Assembly: GCA_036269075.1 (NCBI GenBank)
Contig: DATASX010000011.1
Location: 1 to 44,518 of the forward strand
Direction of reading: 5' to 3'
Length of the DNA: 44,518 nt
Source of the DNA: Sporichthyaceae bacterium
GTDB taxonomy: Bacteria > Actinomycetota > Actinomycetes > Sporichthyales > Sporichthyaceae
Below, one piece after another: positions 1-8,806 of the stretch. Within the stretch, counting starts at the first letter, position 1. Every line of letters starts with the position of its first letter. The position numbers and the translations under genes were made by a program. The notes under the pieces are model-generated. The model had not been told where the DNA came from. It ran no database searches and was given only the letters and a program-made list of their open reading frames with translations.

Positions 1-361
1 CCAGCAGCTGCCGGGCCCGTTCGTCGGCGACCGCGCCGCTGCCCAGCGCCACCACGCCCTGGTAGCGCAGTGCCCGCTCCACCACCGGGCGCTCGAGCGC
101 CCGGAAGGCCGGCTCGCCGTCTTCGACGAAGATGTCGCCGACCGGCTTGCGGGCAACCGAGGCCACCTCGTCGTCGGTGTCCAGGAAGCCGACGCCGAGC
201 CGGTCCGCGAGCAGCGGCCCGACCGTGGACTTGCCCGAGCCAGGCGGGCCTATCAAGATCACCGGAGCTGTGTTACGGCTGCTGTCAGAGGGGGCAGAGT
301 CACTGGAGTTGCCGGAGGGGTGGCTGGCGGCGGGGCCCGGTCCAGCGGCTGGGACGCTCAC
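1..361 (-). CDS. aroK: Shikimate kinase, 3' part cut by window edge
   Basis: Shikimate kinase transfers phosphate from ATP to shikimate in the cytoplasmic chorismate pathway. Reading right to left, the N-terminal two thirds are visible: a Walker A loop GPPGSGKST, the DTD substrate/Mg motif, an FR pair matching the shikimate-binding arginine, and GSGAV in place of the usual GGG motif. The C-terminal lid and adenine-binding parts lie beyond base 1. I chose the GTG at 361 because its GTGA overlaps the aroC stop, which implies translational coupling. It adds about 25 Ser/Pro/Ala-rich residues before the kinase fold; no ATG lies nearer. The order aroC-aroK is normal for actinobacteria. Confidence 0.92.
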   Translation of the reverse strand, partial: MSVPAAGPGPAASHPSGNSSDSAPSDSSRNTAPVILIGPPGSGKSTVGPLLADRLGVGFLDTDDEVASVARKPVGDIFVEDGEPAFRALERPVVERALRYQGVVALGSGAVADERARQLL

Positions 362-1539
362 GGCCGCTCCAGGGTGCTCAGGTAGCCGCGGACGTTGCGG
401 CAGACCTCGGCCAGCGAGTCGCCGCCGAACTTCTCCGCCGCGGCGTCGGCCAGCACCAGCGCGACCATCGCCTCGGCGACCACGGCCGCGGCGGGCACCG
501 CGCACGCATCCGAGCGCTGCGCGATCGCCTTGGCGGGCTCCAGCGTCGACACGTCGACGGTGTCCAACGCGCGGGGCACCGTGGAGATCGGTTTCATCGC
601 CGCCCGCACCCGCAGCACCTCTCCGGTGCTCATGCCGCCCTCGGTGCCGCCGGAGCGGCCGGTGCGGCGGCGGATGCCGCCCTCGGCAGTCTCCATCTCG
701 TCGTGCGCCGCCGATCCGCGGGTGGCGGCCAACTCGAACCCGTCGCCGACCTCGACGCCCTTGATCGCCTGGATGCCCATCAGCGCGGCGGCCAGCTTGG
801 CGTCCAACCGCCGGTCCCAGTGGACGTGGCTGCCCAGGCCCGGCGGCAGGCCGTGCACGACAACCTCGACGACCCCACCGAGGGTGTCGCCGGCGTCCTT
901 GGCCGCGTCGACCTCGGCAACCATCGCCCGCGACACCGCGGGGTCGAAGCAGCGAACCGGGTCGGCGTCGACCGCCTCGCCGGCTCCGCGGCCCGGCACT
1001 GGGCCACCCAGTGGGACGGCGACGGTGCCGATGCGGACCACATGACTGAGCACCACCGCGTCGAGCGCCTGGGCCAGGAACGCCTTGGCCACCGCACCCA
1101 GGGCGACCCGTGCCGCGGTCTCCCGGGCGCTGGCGCGCTCGAGCACCGGGCGGGCGTCGGCAAAGCCGTACTTCTGCATGCCGACGAGGTCGGCGTGGCC
1201 GGGCCGAGGTCGGGTCAACGGGGCGCTGCGGGCGATGCCGGCCAGTTCGTCCGGGTCGACCGGGTCGGCCGCCATCACGCGGTCCCACTTGGGCCACTCG
1301 GTGTTGCCGACCCGCACCGCGACCGGGCCGCCGAGGGTCTCGCCGTGGCGCACCCCACCGAGGAACTCGATCTCGTCCTGCTCGAACTTCATCCGAGCGC
1401 CCCGGCCGTAGCCCAACCGGCGTCGGGCCAGCTCCGCGCCGACCTCCTTGGTCGAGGTGCGCACGCCGGCAGGCAGCCCCTCCAGGATCGCCACCAGTGC
1501 CGGGCCGTGCGACTCACCGGCGGTCAACCAACGAAGCAT
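358..1539 (-). CDS. aroC: Chorismate synthase
   Basis: Converts 5-enolpyruvylshikimate-3-phosphate to chorismate using reduced FMN, the last step of the shikimate pathway. The 393-residue length is usual. It begins [15 protein letters not shown], the family's N-terminal signature with the FMN-contacting histidine, and contains the conserved RPGHADL and GGMSTGE motifs. The frame stays open nine codons upstream to 1566, but the ATG at 1539 has a GGGAGA ribosome site at good spacing and matches the usual family N-terminus, so I start there. The stop overlaps the aroK GTG by four bases. Divergent from the L,D-transpeptidase pair, with about 180 bases between. Confidence 0.97.
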   Translation of the reverse strand: MLRWLTAGESHGPALVAILEGLPAGVRTSTKEVGAELARRRLGYGRGARMKFEQDEIEFLGGVRHGETLGGPVAVRVGNTEWPKWDRVMAADPVDPDELAGIARSAPLTRPRPGHADLVGMQKYGFADARPVLERASARETAARVALGAVAKAFLAQALDAVVLSHVVRIGTVAVPLGGPVPGRGAGEAVDADPVRCFDPAVSRAMVAEVDAAKDAGDTLGGVVEVVVHGLPPGLGSHVHWDRRLDAKLAAALMGIQAIKGVEVGDGFELAATRGSAAHDEMETAEGGIRRRTGRSGGTEGGMSTGEVLRVRAAMKPISTVPRALDTVDVSTLEPAKAIAQRSDACAVPAAAVVAEAMVALVLADAAAEKFGGDSLAEVCRNVRGYLSTLERP

Positions 1540-1635
1540 TCGGACATTCTCCCATGTCGCGGGCATGGCACCGCCGACCCAGGGACGCCGGAGCCGGAAA
1601 CCGGTAACGGTTGCTCAAACGGTCCGTATCAGCCC

Positions 1636-1664
1636 CTGACGGGCCTCGGGCGGCTGCCCATACT
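1636..1664 (+). promoter_or_regulatory. Candidate sigma-70-type promoter of the first L,D-transpeptidase
   Basis: CTGACG (1636-1641) and CATACT (1659-1664) are separated by exactly 17 bases, close to TTGACA and TATAAT. The predicted start of transcription is about 50 bases before the GTG at 1723. The promoter is not experimentally supported, and GC-rich promoters are hard to call by eye. Confidence 0.4.
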
Positions 1665-1722
1665 GACGGTCCAGAGGTCCCCGCACCGGTTGGCAGAGGC
1701 TCGGATCACCACGAACGATGCA

Positions 1723-2892
1723 GTGAGCAGGCGACGCGGCACGCTCGCCGCCCTCGGCGTGCTCGCGATCGCCCTCGCCGTCGGCGGCTGCGGCAAGGAC
1801 TCCGCCGGAACCGTCGCGTCCGGCCCGAACCTGCCGATCACCATCACGCCGGCGGCCGACACCGCCGAGGTGATGCCGGACGCCCACGTGACGGTCAGCA
1901 CCGGCGCTACCGCGCTCACCCATGTCGACGTCACCGACCCGGACGGCAACTACCTGTCCGGCTCGTTCACCGACGGACGCGTGCGCTGGAGTTCGACCAC
2001 CCCGTTGGCCCCGGCCACCAAATACACCGTGTCGGTCGCCGCCATCGACTCCCGCGGCCGCACGGGGACCCGGACGAGCACCTTCCGGACCGCCGACATG
2101 GCCGGCACCCAGTCCCTGCTGGTCGACAACGTCCAGCCCGGCGACGGCGCCCAGGTCGGTATCGCGTACCCGCTGATCGTGAACTTCAACCACCAGGTCA
2201 AGGACCGCAAGGCGGTCACCGACGCGTTGGCCGTGGAGACCTTCCCCCACGTCGACGGCGCCTGGTTCTGGATCGACCCGGCCACCGTCGACTACCGGCC
2301 GGAGCACTTCTGGCCGGCGGGCACCTCGGTGTCGCTGCACGCGAGCCTCGCCGGGCTCGACGTGGGCAACAACATGTGGGGCACGAAGAACTACACCTCG
2401 CACTTCACGGTCGGGCGCGCTCAGGTCATCTATGCCGACGTGGCCGGCGACGAGATGCGGGTCGAGCGCGACGGCGACACCGTCGCCACGTTCTCGTTCT
2501 CCAGCGGCAAGCCCGGCTGGGAGACCCGCGACGGGATCAAGGTGATCTCCGAGCGGATCACCGACAAGACGTGGACCAACGACGCCATCGACGCCCCCGA
2601 GCATTTCGTCCTGCACTCGCAGTGGGCGATGCGGATGACCGACTCCGGCGAGTTCATCCACGACGCGCCGTGGAACGCCAGGCACATGGGTGCCGACAAC
2701 GCCAGCCACGGCTGCATCGGACTGCTCACCGAGGACATGTCCTGGCTCTGGGACAACACCCTGATCGGCGACCCGGTGATCGTCACCGGCTCGCCGCGGC
2801 CCTACGTGGGGATCGACAACCGGATCCAGGACTGGAACGTCGACTGGGACAAGTGGATCGGGAACAATCTGGACCTCTCGGACCACGGCTGA
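1723..2892 (+). CDS. Lipoprotein L,D-transpeptidase (YkuD, LdtMt2-like), copy 1
   Basis: Makes 3-3 peptidoglycan cross-links or attaches proteins to stem peptides outside the membrane. The 389-residue product has an RRR n-region, a hydrophobic stretch and a lipobox ending VGGC (Cys23), so it is probably a lipoprotein. Two Ig-like domains follow (about residues 35-125 and 130-230; the second carries the WPAGT signature), then a YkuD domain with FIHDAPW and the catalytic SHGC motif. The residue usually Asn or Arg two after the Cys is Gly here. I chose the GTG at 1723 because it gives a compact signal peptide; no clear Shine-Dalgarno is present. The frame is open far upstream only because it runs antisense to aroC. 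Tandem paralogue of the next gene. Confidence 0.9.
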   Translation: MSRRRGTLAALGVLAIALAVGGCGKDSAGTVASGPNLPITITPAADTAEVMPDAHVTVSTGATALTHVDVTDPDGNYLSGSFTDGRVRWSSTTPLAPATKYTVSVAAIDSRGRTGTRTSTFRTADMAGTQSLLVDNVQPGDGAQVGIAYPLIVNFNHQVKDRKAVTDALAVETFPHVDGAWFWIDPATVDYRPEHFWPAGTSVSLHASLAGLDVGNNMWGTKNYTSHFTVGRAQVIYADVAGDEMRVERDGDTVATFSFSSGKPGWETRDGIKVISERITDKTWTNDAIDAPEHFVLHSQWAMRMTDSGEFIHDAPWNARHMGADNASHGCIGLLTEDMSWLWDNTLIGDPVIVTGSPRPYVGIDNRIQDWNVDWDKWIGNNLDLSDHG

Positions 2893-3025
2893 CGTTCCGC
2901 CCAACCTGCTCCGAACAGCCGGCGAGAACATTGCCCGCCGCTGCGTGTCGAGCGGAACCGCAGGGCCCTGACCTGCGTCAATGTTACGTATGCCAGACAA
3001 TCACTGACGCGTCGATGGGGCGGCC

Positions 3026-4285
3026 GTGACCATGCGGAGATCGCCCGGCCCGCACGCAGCAGTGAGGATCTCGACGGGGGACGTCATCAACACACCGAGA
3101 GCCAACTCGGCCCGGCGGCGCCTGATGGCGCTCGCGGCCGTGGGCCCGCTGCTGCTGGCCGGCTGCGGCGCGAACCCCGCCGCGTCCGGCGCGTCCTCCG
3201 CGGCGGCCGAAGGTCCGCCGAAGGCCACGATCTCGATCACCCCGACCGACGGGACAGCGCAGTTGGCGCCCGGCATTGCGGTGACCGTGACCGCGGCCGC
3301 CGGCACTCTCTCCCACGTCGACCTGACCAACGGCAGCGGCACCTACCTGCCGGGCGATTTCAACGCCGACCACACCGAGTGGACTCCGACCGACAAGGTG
3401 GCCCCGGGCCAGACCTACTCGGTCGACGCCATCGCGACGAGCGCAGCCGGTGCGCCGACCGAGTCGAAGTCCTCGTTCACCACCGCGCCGGTGCCGACCG
3501 CCGACCGTCTGCAGGTGTCCTACGTGACCCCCAGCAACGGCGCGACCTTCGGCGTCGCGTACCCGTTGCGGGTCACGTTCAACAAGCCGGTGCACAACCG
3601 CCAGGCGGTCTCCGACGCCCTCGACGTCGAGACCTCCCCGCACGTCGACGGCTCCTGGTTCTGGATCAACACCACAACCGTCGACTACCGGCCGGAGGGC
3701 TTCTGGCCGTCGGGCACCGTGGTCAACCTGAACTCGAACTTGGCCGGCGTCGACGCCGGCAACGGCCTGTGGGGCGTGGCGAACACGACCTCGTCGTTCA
3801 CGGTCGGGCGCAGCGAGGTCATCAACGTCAACCTCAAGACCGACAAGATGACCGTGGTCCGCGACGGCAAGACGATCGGCACGTACGACGTCTCGGGCGG
3901 CAAGCCCGGCTGGCAGACCCGCGACGGCATCATGACGATCATGGAGAAGGACACCGACAAGATCTGGACCAACACCGCGATCGACGCCCCGGAGCCGTAC
4001 CACCTGGAGTCGAACTTCGCGATGCGGATCACCGACTCCGGCGAGTTCATCCACGACGCCCCGTGGAACGTCGGCAACATCACCTCGGGCGTCAACGCCA
4101 GCCACGGCTGCGTCGGCATGCTTACCTCGAACATGAAGACCCTGTTCGACGAGTCCATGGTCGGCGACGCGGTCATCGTGACCGGATCACCGCGGCCCTT
4201 CGGCGCACTGACCAACCAGATCTCGGACTGGAACGTCTCGTGGTCGTCCTGGCTGGGCGGGAACTACGACCTGTCCTACAGCTGA
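3026..4285 (+). CDS. Lipoprotein L,D-transpeptidase (YkuD, LdtMt2-like), copy 2
   Basis: Paralogue of the preceding gene with the same order: lipobox LLAGC (Cys47 from this start), two Ig-like domains, then a YkuD domain with FIHDAPW and SHGC. As in copy 1, Gly replaces the usual Asn after SHGCV. Long blocks such as HVDGSWFWI, SGKPGWQTRDGI and DDSGEF-like segments are nearly shared with copy 1, so the pair is a tandem duplication. I start at the GTG at 3026 because GGGG lies 5 bases upstream. This gives an unusually long n-region; the ATG at 3032 or GTG at 3062 would shorten it. It is 133 bases after copy 1 and could be on the same transcript. Convergent with hsp70, whose stop is 18 bases away. 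Confidence 0.9.
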   Translation: MTMRRSPGPHAAVRISTGDVINTPRANSARRRLMALAAVGPLLLAGCGANPAASGASSAAAEGPPKATISITPTDGTAQLAPGIAVTVTAAAGTLSHVDLTNGSGTYLPGDFNADHTEWTPTDKVAPGQTYSVDAIATSAAGAPTESKSSFTTAPVPTADRLQVSYVTPSNGATFGVAYPLRVTFNKPVHNRQAVSDALDVETSPHVDGSWFWINTTTVDYRPEGFWPSGTVVNLNSNLAGVDAGNGLWGVANTTSSFTVGRSEVINVNLKTDKMTVVRDGKTIGTYDVSGGKPGWQTRDGIMTIMEKDTDKIWTNTAIDAPEPYHLESNFAMRITDSGEFIHDAPWNVGNITSGVNASHGCVGMLTSNMKTLFDESMVGDAVIVTGSPRPFGALTNQISDWNVSWSSWLGGNYDLSYS

Positions 4286-4296
4286 CGCTGGGTCAG
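4282..4296 (+). terminator. CTGAC...GTCAG palindrome over the L,D-transpeptidase stop
   Basis: CTGACGCTGGGTCAG: a five-base perfect arm pair (CTGAC/GTCAG) whose first TGA is the stop codon of the gene. There is no T-run. It lies in the 18-base gap between two convergent genes and may help end transcription. The same motif recurs at other gene ends in the window. Confidence 0.4.
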
Positions 4297-4303
4297 TTCT
4301 GCC

Positions 4304-6802
4304 TCAGTTGTCCTCGACGGTGCTGAACCAGGCCGGGTTCGTGGTCGGCCGGTCGCGCGGCAATCGCTTGCGTAGCAAGGCGTTCACCGCAGTCAGTTCG
4401 GCCGGGTCCTTGTGACTGATCGCGGTCCGGCCCCGGGCGATCAGCCGCTGGACCTCCTCGCTCTTGTTGCGTGCCAGAACCCGACGCAGGTCCTCGAACA
4501 CCAGCGCCTCGAGCTTGCCGGTCCGCCGTAGCACCCGGGCCCCGATCTCCAGCAGCACGTCGGCCTGCCGCTTGAGCACTGCCCGGTCGCGGTTGGCCAA
4601 GGCCTGGGCGGCCACCGCATCGGCAGCGGCCAGGTCGGCCTTGTCGGACTCGGATCCGCCGGCGGTGACCTTGCGGGCCACCACCTCGCGCAGGTTGCGC
4701 ACCCGCTCCATCAGTGCCGGTAGCGCGAGCGCGTCCTCGACGTCGTCGAGCAAGGTCTCGGCGTCGAGCAGCCTGGACTGGCAGGTCGCGCCCGCGACCG
4801 GGTCTACCTCGGCGGCCCGCAACAGCCGTCCGGCCTCCTCGAGCACCGCCTCGGCGTGCAACCGGTCCAGCGAGCGGGTGGCTTCGGGCACCGGTAGTTC
4901 GGCGACCCGGCGGCGCACCTCGTGGGCCCGGTCGGAGACCCGGCCCAGATGCTCCCGCAGTTCCGCCGCGGCCGGGGTCTGCGTGCGGCCGAGTTCTACG
5001 GTTATCTCGAAATCGGCATCGAGCACGGGCACGTAGGCCTCGGCGCGGACGGTGCGGGAGGCGTCGATCTCCACCGCGATCTCGATCTCACTGCCCACCG
5101 GGACGTCGCGCCGGACCTCGGTGGGGCGCACGTCCAGCCGCCCGATCAGGGTGTTGCGATCGGCCCGGGGTCGCTCCCCCTCGACCAGTGGGACGCGGAT
5201 CAGGCCGGCGCCGGAGCCCTTCCGGACCTCCACGGTGGTGTGCAGGATGACCCGGTGCCGAGCCGGAAGTTCGGTGCCCTTCTCCAGCAACCAACGGACT
5301 TCCTTACCTGCCAGGCCGACCCCGACCGAGTGGGTGAGCACCGCCGCACCGCCCACCAGCGGCGCATGACGGTACATCAGATCCCTTGGCTCACAGGACA
5401 ACTCAGTCCCACGCGGGTCGCGCAGGTCGATCCGATAGGTGTTCGTGGCCCGATGGGCGGCCCGCAACCGGGTGACGAACGTGCCGTCAGCGGCCAGTTC
5501 CACCCGTCCGGACCGCCACGGCGGACGTGCCGCCTCGTTGACGAACTCGACCGTGCACCCGGCCCAGTCCGCCGCCGGCGCCGAACCCAGCGCCCGGCCG
5601 CCGACCAACGGCTCGTCGTCGGTGCCTGCCGCGCGGTGCTCCAACGCCAGGTCGACGATCCCGGCCTGCCGCTGCCCGCTCGCCTTCCGCGGCTGTCGCT
5701 GGGTGCCGGCGAAGATCGCCGCGCCACGCGCGACAACCGTGATCGGATCCAGGCTGTGGTCCAGCGCGATGCCCAACCCTTCGCGCGGGTCGGCCAGCCG
5801 TTCCCGCAGCGCCGGGGACAGGGTCGCCCCGCCGACCAGCAGGACCCGCTCGATGTCGTCCGGACCCAGGCCCTTCTCGGCCAGCGCGCGCCGGCACAGA
5901 TTCACCGAGCGGGTGTAGAGCGGATCGGTGAACGGTTCCAGGTCGGCCCGACGCACCTCGTGACAGAACTCGAACGGCCGGCCGTCGGCGTCGGTGAGTT
6001 CGGCCCGGACCTCGGTGACCTCACCGGCCGACAGCGCGATCTTCGCGCTCTCGGCGGCGTGCTTGAGCTTGGCGATATTGCCCGCCCACCGCCGGTTGGC
6101 CCGGCTGAGATCGACCAGGCCGTGTTCCTTCATGACCGCCGGCGCCAACAGTTCCTCCACCAGCGCCCAGTCGACGAGCTTGCCGCCGAGGAAGTTGTCG
6201 CCCGCGTGGTTGACGACGCCGAACTCACCGTCGCGCACGTTGATCACCGCGGCGTCGAACGTGCCGCCGCCGAAGTCGTAGACCAACCAGAACGCCCGGT
6301 GCTCGCCGGCGACGCCCGCGTAGGCCCAGGCCGCCGCGGTCGGTTCCTGGATCAGCGGCGCGTACTCCAACCCGGCCAGGTGCGCGGCCCGCCGGGTGGC
6401 GTCGCACTGGTCGAGTTCGAACGCGGCCGGGACCGTGATCACAGCCGCCGAGATCTGGTCGCCGGTGGCCCGGGTCACGTCGGCGCGCAGCGACTTGAGC
6501 ACCTCGGCCGAGAGCTCCTCCGGCGTCATCCGCCGGTCGGCGGACTCGAAGTGCTTGAACTCGCCTGGGGTACCCATCTGCAGCTTGAACTCGCCGCAGG
6601 CGTTGGCCGGGTCGCGCTCGACGCGGCTCTTGGCCTCCTCCCCGACGTAGACGTTGCCGGACTCGGAGACGTAGACCGCCGAGGGCGTGAAGTCGCGTTG
6701 CCAGGTGTTGCGGACCACGGTCGCGTCGGAGCCACCGGCCAGCGCGATCGCGCTGTTCGTCGTGCCGAGGTCGATGCCGACGTCGATGGTTTCCGCGTTC
6801 AT
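4304..6802 (-). CDS. Hsp70-family chaperone, long DnaK-like form
   Basis: ATP-driven chaperone of the Hsp70 superfamily. The ATPase domain (residues 1 to about 365) is clear: DVGIDLGTTNSAIAL phosphate 1, the EPTAAAWAY connect region, YDFGGGTFDAAV phosphate 2 and the LLVGGATLSPALRERL adenosine motif. After it the protein departs from DnaK: a substrate-domain-like region (about 400-620) is followed by a long charged helical tail (about 630-815). At 832 residues it is some 200 longer than DnaK and lacks the usual acidic tail. I chose the ATG at 6802 (MNAETID); a GTG 18 bases upstream is possible and neither has a strong ribosome site. The GrpE-like and J-like genes lie just upstream on the same strand, so this looks like a dedicated chaperone machine, not the housekeeping DnaK. 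Confidence 0.88.
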   Translation of the reverse strand: MNAETIDVGIDLGTTNSAIALAGGSDATVVRNTWQRDFTPSAVYVSESGNVYVGEEAKSRVERDPANACGEFKLQMGTPGEFKHFESADRRMTPEELSAEVLKSLRADVTRATGDQISAAVITVPAAFELDQCDATRRAAHLAGLEYAPLIQEPTAAAWAYAGVAGEHRAFWLVYDFGGGTFDAAVINVRDGEFGVVNHAGDNFLGGKLVDWALVEELLAPAVMKEHGLVDLSRANRRWAGNIAKLKHAAESAKIALSAGEVTEVRAELTDADGRPFEFCHEVRRADLEPFTDPLYTRSVNLCRRALAEKGLGPDDIERVLLVGGATLSPALRERLADPREGLGIALDHSLDPITVVARGAAIFAGTQRQPRKASGQRQAGIVDLALEHRAAGTDDEPLVGGRALGSAPAADWAGCTVEFVNEAARPPWRSGRVELAADGTFVTRLRAAHRATNTYRIDLRDPRGTELSCEPRDLMYRHAPLVGGAAVLTHSVGVGLAGKEVRWLLEKGTELPARHRVILHTTVEVRKGSGAGLIRVPLVEGERPRADRNTLIGRLDVRPTEVRRDVPVGSEIEIAVEIDASRTVRAEAYVPVLDADFEITVELGRTQTPAAAELREHLGRVSDRAHEVRRRVAELPVPEATRSLDRLHAEAVLEEAGRLLRAAEVDPVAGATCQSRLLDAETLLDDVEDALALPALMERVRNLREVVARKVTAGGSESDKADLAAADAVAAQALANRDRAVLKRQADVLLEIGARVLRRTGKLEALVFEDLRRVLARNKSEEVQRLIARGRTAISHKDPAELTAVNALLRKRLPRDRPTTNPAWFSTVEDN

Positions 6803-6826
6803 GCTGCGTTCATTATTCACGCGCCA

Positions 6827-6908
6827 CCCGCGTATGAGAGTGCCCCGCCCGCGTATGAGAGTGCGCGCCCCGATCATCGATGAGCGAAGTGCGCACTCTC
6901 ATACGCGG
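6827..6908. repeat. Three-copy repeat with an 18-bp perfect inverted pair
   Basis: CCCGCGTATGAGAGTG occurs directly at 6827-6842 and 6848-6863 and inverted at 6893-6908. The second and third copies extend to an exact 18-base inverted pair (6849-6866 and 6891-6908). The 24-base loop holds the palindrome TCATCGATGA. The GrpE-like gene's stop (TGA at 6901-6899) is inside the inverted copy. It lies between the GrpE-like gene and hsp70. It could be a terminator or attenuator, or a REP-like intergenic element. It does not match the CIRCE or HAIR heat-shock operators. Confidence 0.85.
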
Positions 6909-7240
6909 CGGCGGCCGGTCTTCTCCGGTCGAGCGACGATGACCTGGCCGATCTGCAGACGGCGGGTCCCCAGGTAGACGCAGGGCCGGACCGTCTCCAG
7001 CACCGTCTCCACCTCGACGTCCGGCTTCGGTTCGTAGGCGATGACCTCGAGTGCCTGCCCGGGGTCGAAGCGGGCGCCGTCGTGGTCCTGGACGGTCCAC
7101 CCGACCCGGGCCAGAGCGTCGAGAGCGGCACGCAGGTGGCGGGCCGCCGCACGGCGGGCCGGGTCCTCGCCCGGGGAGTCGATCTTGCGTTGGGCCCGCC
7201 ACAGGTTGGTGAGGACCTCGGTAAGCACTTCCTCGCTCAC
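6899..7240 (-). CDS. GrpE-like nucleotide exchange factor, short form
   Basis: The 113-residue product matches the C-terminal half of GrpE: a short helical start, then a beta-domain pattern in which RFDPGQALEVIAYEP resembles the GrpE FDP..HEAV segment, and YLGTRRLQIGQVIVA resembles GrpE's GY.l..rvlRpA.V.VA ending. It lacks the long N-terminal coiled coil of normal GrpE (about 170-220 residues). Its expected job is ADP release from the adjacent Hsp70. The GTG at 7240 follows a GGGAGGGG ribosome site and comes one base after the stop of the upstream gene, so the two are coupled. The family call is by pattern and position, not alignment. Its stop codon is inside the repeat at 6827-6908. Confidence 0.7.
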   Translation of the reverse strand: MSEEVLTEVLTNLWRAQRKIDSPGEDPARRAAARHLRAALDALARVGWTVQDHDGARFDPGQALEVIAYEPKPDVEVETVLETVRPCVYLGTRRLQIGQVIVARPEKTGRRRV

Positions 7241-7241
7241 G

Positions 7242-8804
7242 TCACCCCTCCCGCGACCGCGGCCCGACCTGCTCGTCGAGCCAGCCCTCGATCGTGCGCC
7301 GCCGCTGGAGCCCCGCGCCCAGCAGCACGGCCTCCACCACCACAACCAGCCCGACCGCGAACACCCACCCGAGCAAGGCCGCCGCCAGCAGCACGGCGAG
7401 CAAAATCGGAACCTCGTACCGGGCGCGGCGGACCCACGGCGCCAGCGGCACCTTGGCGTAGACGAACTCCTCATCGGACAGGTACGCGGCCAACGGGTAC
7501 ACCGGGACCCAGAACACCGTCACGCACCGGGTCTCCACCCACGTCTCCTCGGCCCAGGCGCGGTGGCCGTACGGGCGCATCCCGCAGCCGAACCAGGTCG
7601 CCCGCACCGGCGACTGCGCCATCACGGCCCGGACGGCGCGCGGGTCGGCCAGCACCCGGTCCAGATCGGCGCGGCGGGCCGGGTCCGCCTGCCGCCGCCG
7701 CCACAGCCGCAACACCTCACCGGCGCCGTCCGCGTCCCCGGCCGAGCACCACGGCTCGACGACCGCCAGCACCGAGGCGTCCGACAGTTCCCGGGACTTG
7801 CGTTGAACGAGTTCCCGGGTCGAGGCGTCGCGGGCGAACCCGCTCGCCCGAGCCAGCAGTTCCAGCCCATCGGCCGGGGCGCCGCCGGAGTTCGTCCACG
7901 CGACCGAGGCCCGGGTCAGGGTGCCGGCGATCTCGTCGTGCAGGGCGTCGGCCAATGGGTCTTCGGGCAGGACCGCGTCGGCGACCCGCACCCGGGGCGC
8001 GATGTCGCGGACCAACCGATCAGCAACTGACGGTACGTCAGCAGGCTCCTCGGCAGCGACCCGGAGCAGTTCGGCGCAGCCGTCGGAGACCGCGCGCACG
8101 ACCGGGGCGCAAGCCTCCCGCAGTGCCTCGGCCACCGCGGTGGCCGGGAACGGGGACTCGCGCAACGCCCGAAGATGGCGTGTCACCGCGGCGCCGTCGT
8201 CGGCAGTCGCCGCGGCCACCGCGAGCACCGCGTTCGGAGCCAGCACCCGACGCGGCAGGCGCTCGCGCAACGCGGCGACGGTCGCCGCGTCGACCCGCGG
8301 GTCGTCGAGGTCAACCGCGCGCCGCACCAGCAACGCTCCGAACTCGGGTTCGGCCAACGTCTTGGCCCAGGCGTCCAACGCGGCGCCCCACAGGCTCTCG
8401 TCCGCGGCGCCCCGGCCGGCGGCCTCGGCTGCCAGCGCCCGGCAGTGGGCGCCGACGGCGGCGTCATGGGAAGCGAGACCGGACAGCCAGAACGCCTCGT
8501 GCACCAGCCTGGTCACCGGGGCCGCCATCGCCTCGAAGGCGGCCTTGAACTGCTCCGGCTCCGGCGTCTGTTCCGGGGCGAGGTCACCGAACCGGCTCGG
8601 CGTCGCGGTGCTCAGCCGGTCGGCCATCTCGACCTCCTCGCGCCGGCGCCGGATCGCGGTGGCGCCTACGTCGGCGGCCAGCCCGCTGATCCGGAACATG
8701 TTCGCGGAGTAGGTGCTCAGCACCGGCAGTCGACGCAGCGCCGCGTCGACGTCGCGTCCGGCTTCCCGCGCGTACCCGTCGTCCCCCGTCGTTCCGGCGA
8801 GCAC
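7242..8804 (-). CDS. Membrane-anchored protein with a J-like N-terminus, Hsp70 partner candidate
   Basis: I do not recognise a named family for the whole protein. Near the N-terminus, YSANMFRISGLAADVGATAI followed by RRRREEVE resembles helix I-II of J-domains and J-like proteins (N.F..LGL...at..eI.rR...), but I see no HPD tripeptide. A long alpha-helical middle (about residues 75-400) looks like helical repeats. The C-terminus has about 35 hydrophobic residues (roughly 464-499), probably two membrane segments, then a basic tail. At 520 residues it sits directly upstream of, and coupled to, the GrpE-like gene. I infer that it recruits the Hsp70 to the membrane. The start is uncertain: GTG at 8804 lies just after the upstream stop, and GTG at 8723 would still keep the J-like part. 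Confidence 0.7.
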   Translation of the reverse strand: MLAGTTGDDGYAREAGRDVDAALRRLPVLSTYSANMFRISGLAADVGATAIRRRREEVEMADRLSTATPSRFGDLAPEQTPEPEQFKAAFEAMAAPVTRLVHEAFWLSGLASHDAAVGAHCRALAAEAAGRGAADESLWGAALDAWAKTLAEPEFGALLVRRAVDLDDPRVDAATVAALRERLPRRVLAPNAVLAVAAATADDGAAVTRHLRALRESPFPATAVAEALREACAPVVRAVSDGCAELLRVAAEEPADVPSVADRLVRDIAPRVRVADAVLPEDPLADALHDEIAGTLTRASVAWTNSGGAPADGLELLARASGFARDASTRELVQRKSRELSDASVLAVVEPWCSAGDADGAGEVLRLWRRRQADPARRADLDRVLADPRAVRAVMAQSPVRATWFGCGMRPYGHRAWAEETWVETRCVTVFWVPVYPLAAYLSDEEFVYAKVPLAPWVRRARYEVPILLAVLLAAALLGWVFAVGLVVVVEAVLLGAGLQRRRTIEGWLDEQVGPRSREG

Positions 8805-8806
8805 CG

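Noticed and set aside
70-1722. Long plus-strand open frame running into the first L,D-transpeptidase
   Set aside because: It is antisense to aroC and has Arg/Gly/His-rich composition with no domain; only the part from 1723 is protein-like.
2974-3001. Possible promoter before the second L,D-transpeptidase
   Set aside because: TGCGTC and GACAAT at 16 bases are too far from consensus; the gene may be read from the upstream promoter.
4922-6883. 653-codon plus-strand open frame opposite hsp70
   Set aside because: Antisense shadow caused by high GC at third positions; no motif or ribosome site, and the Hsp70 frame is certain.
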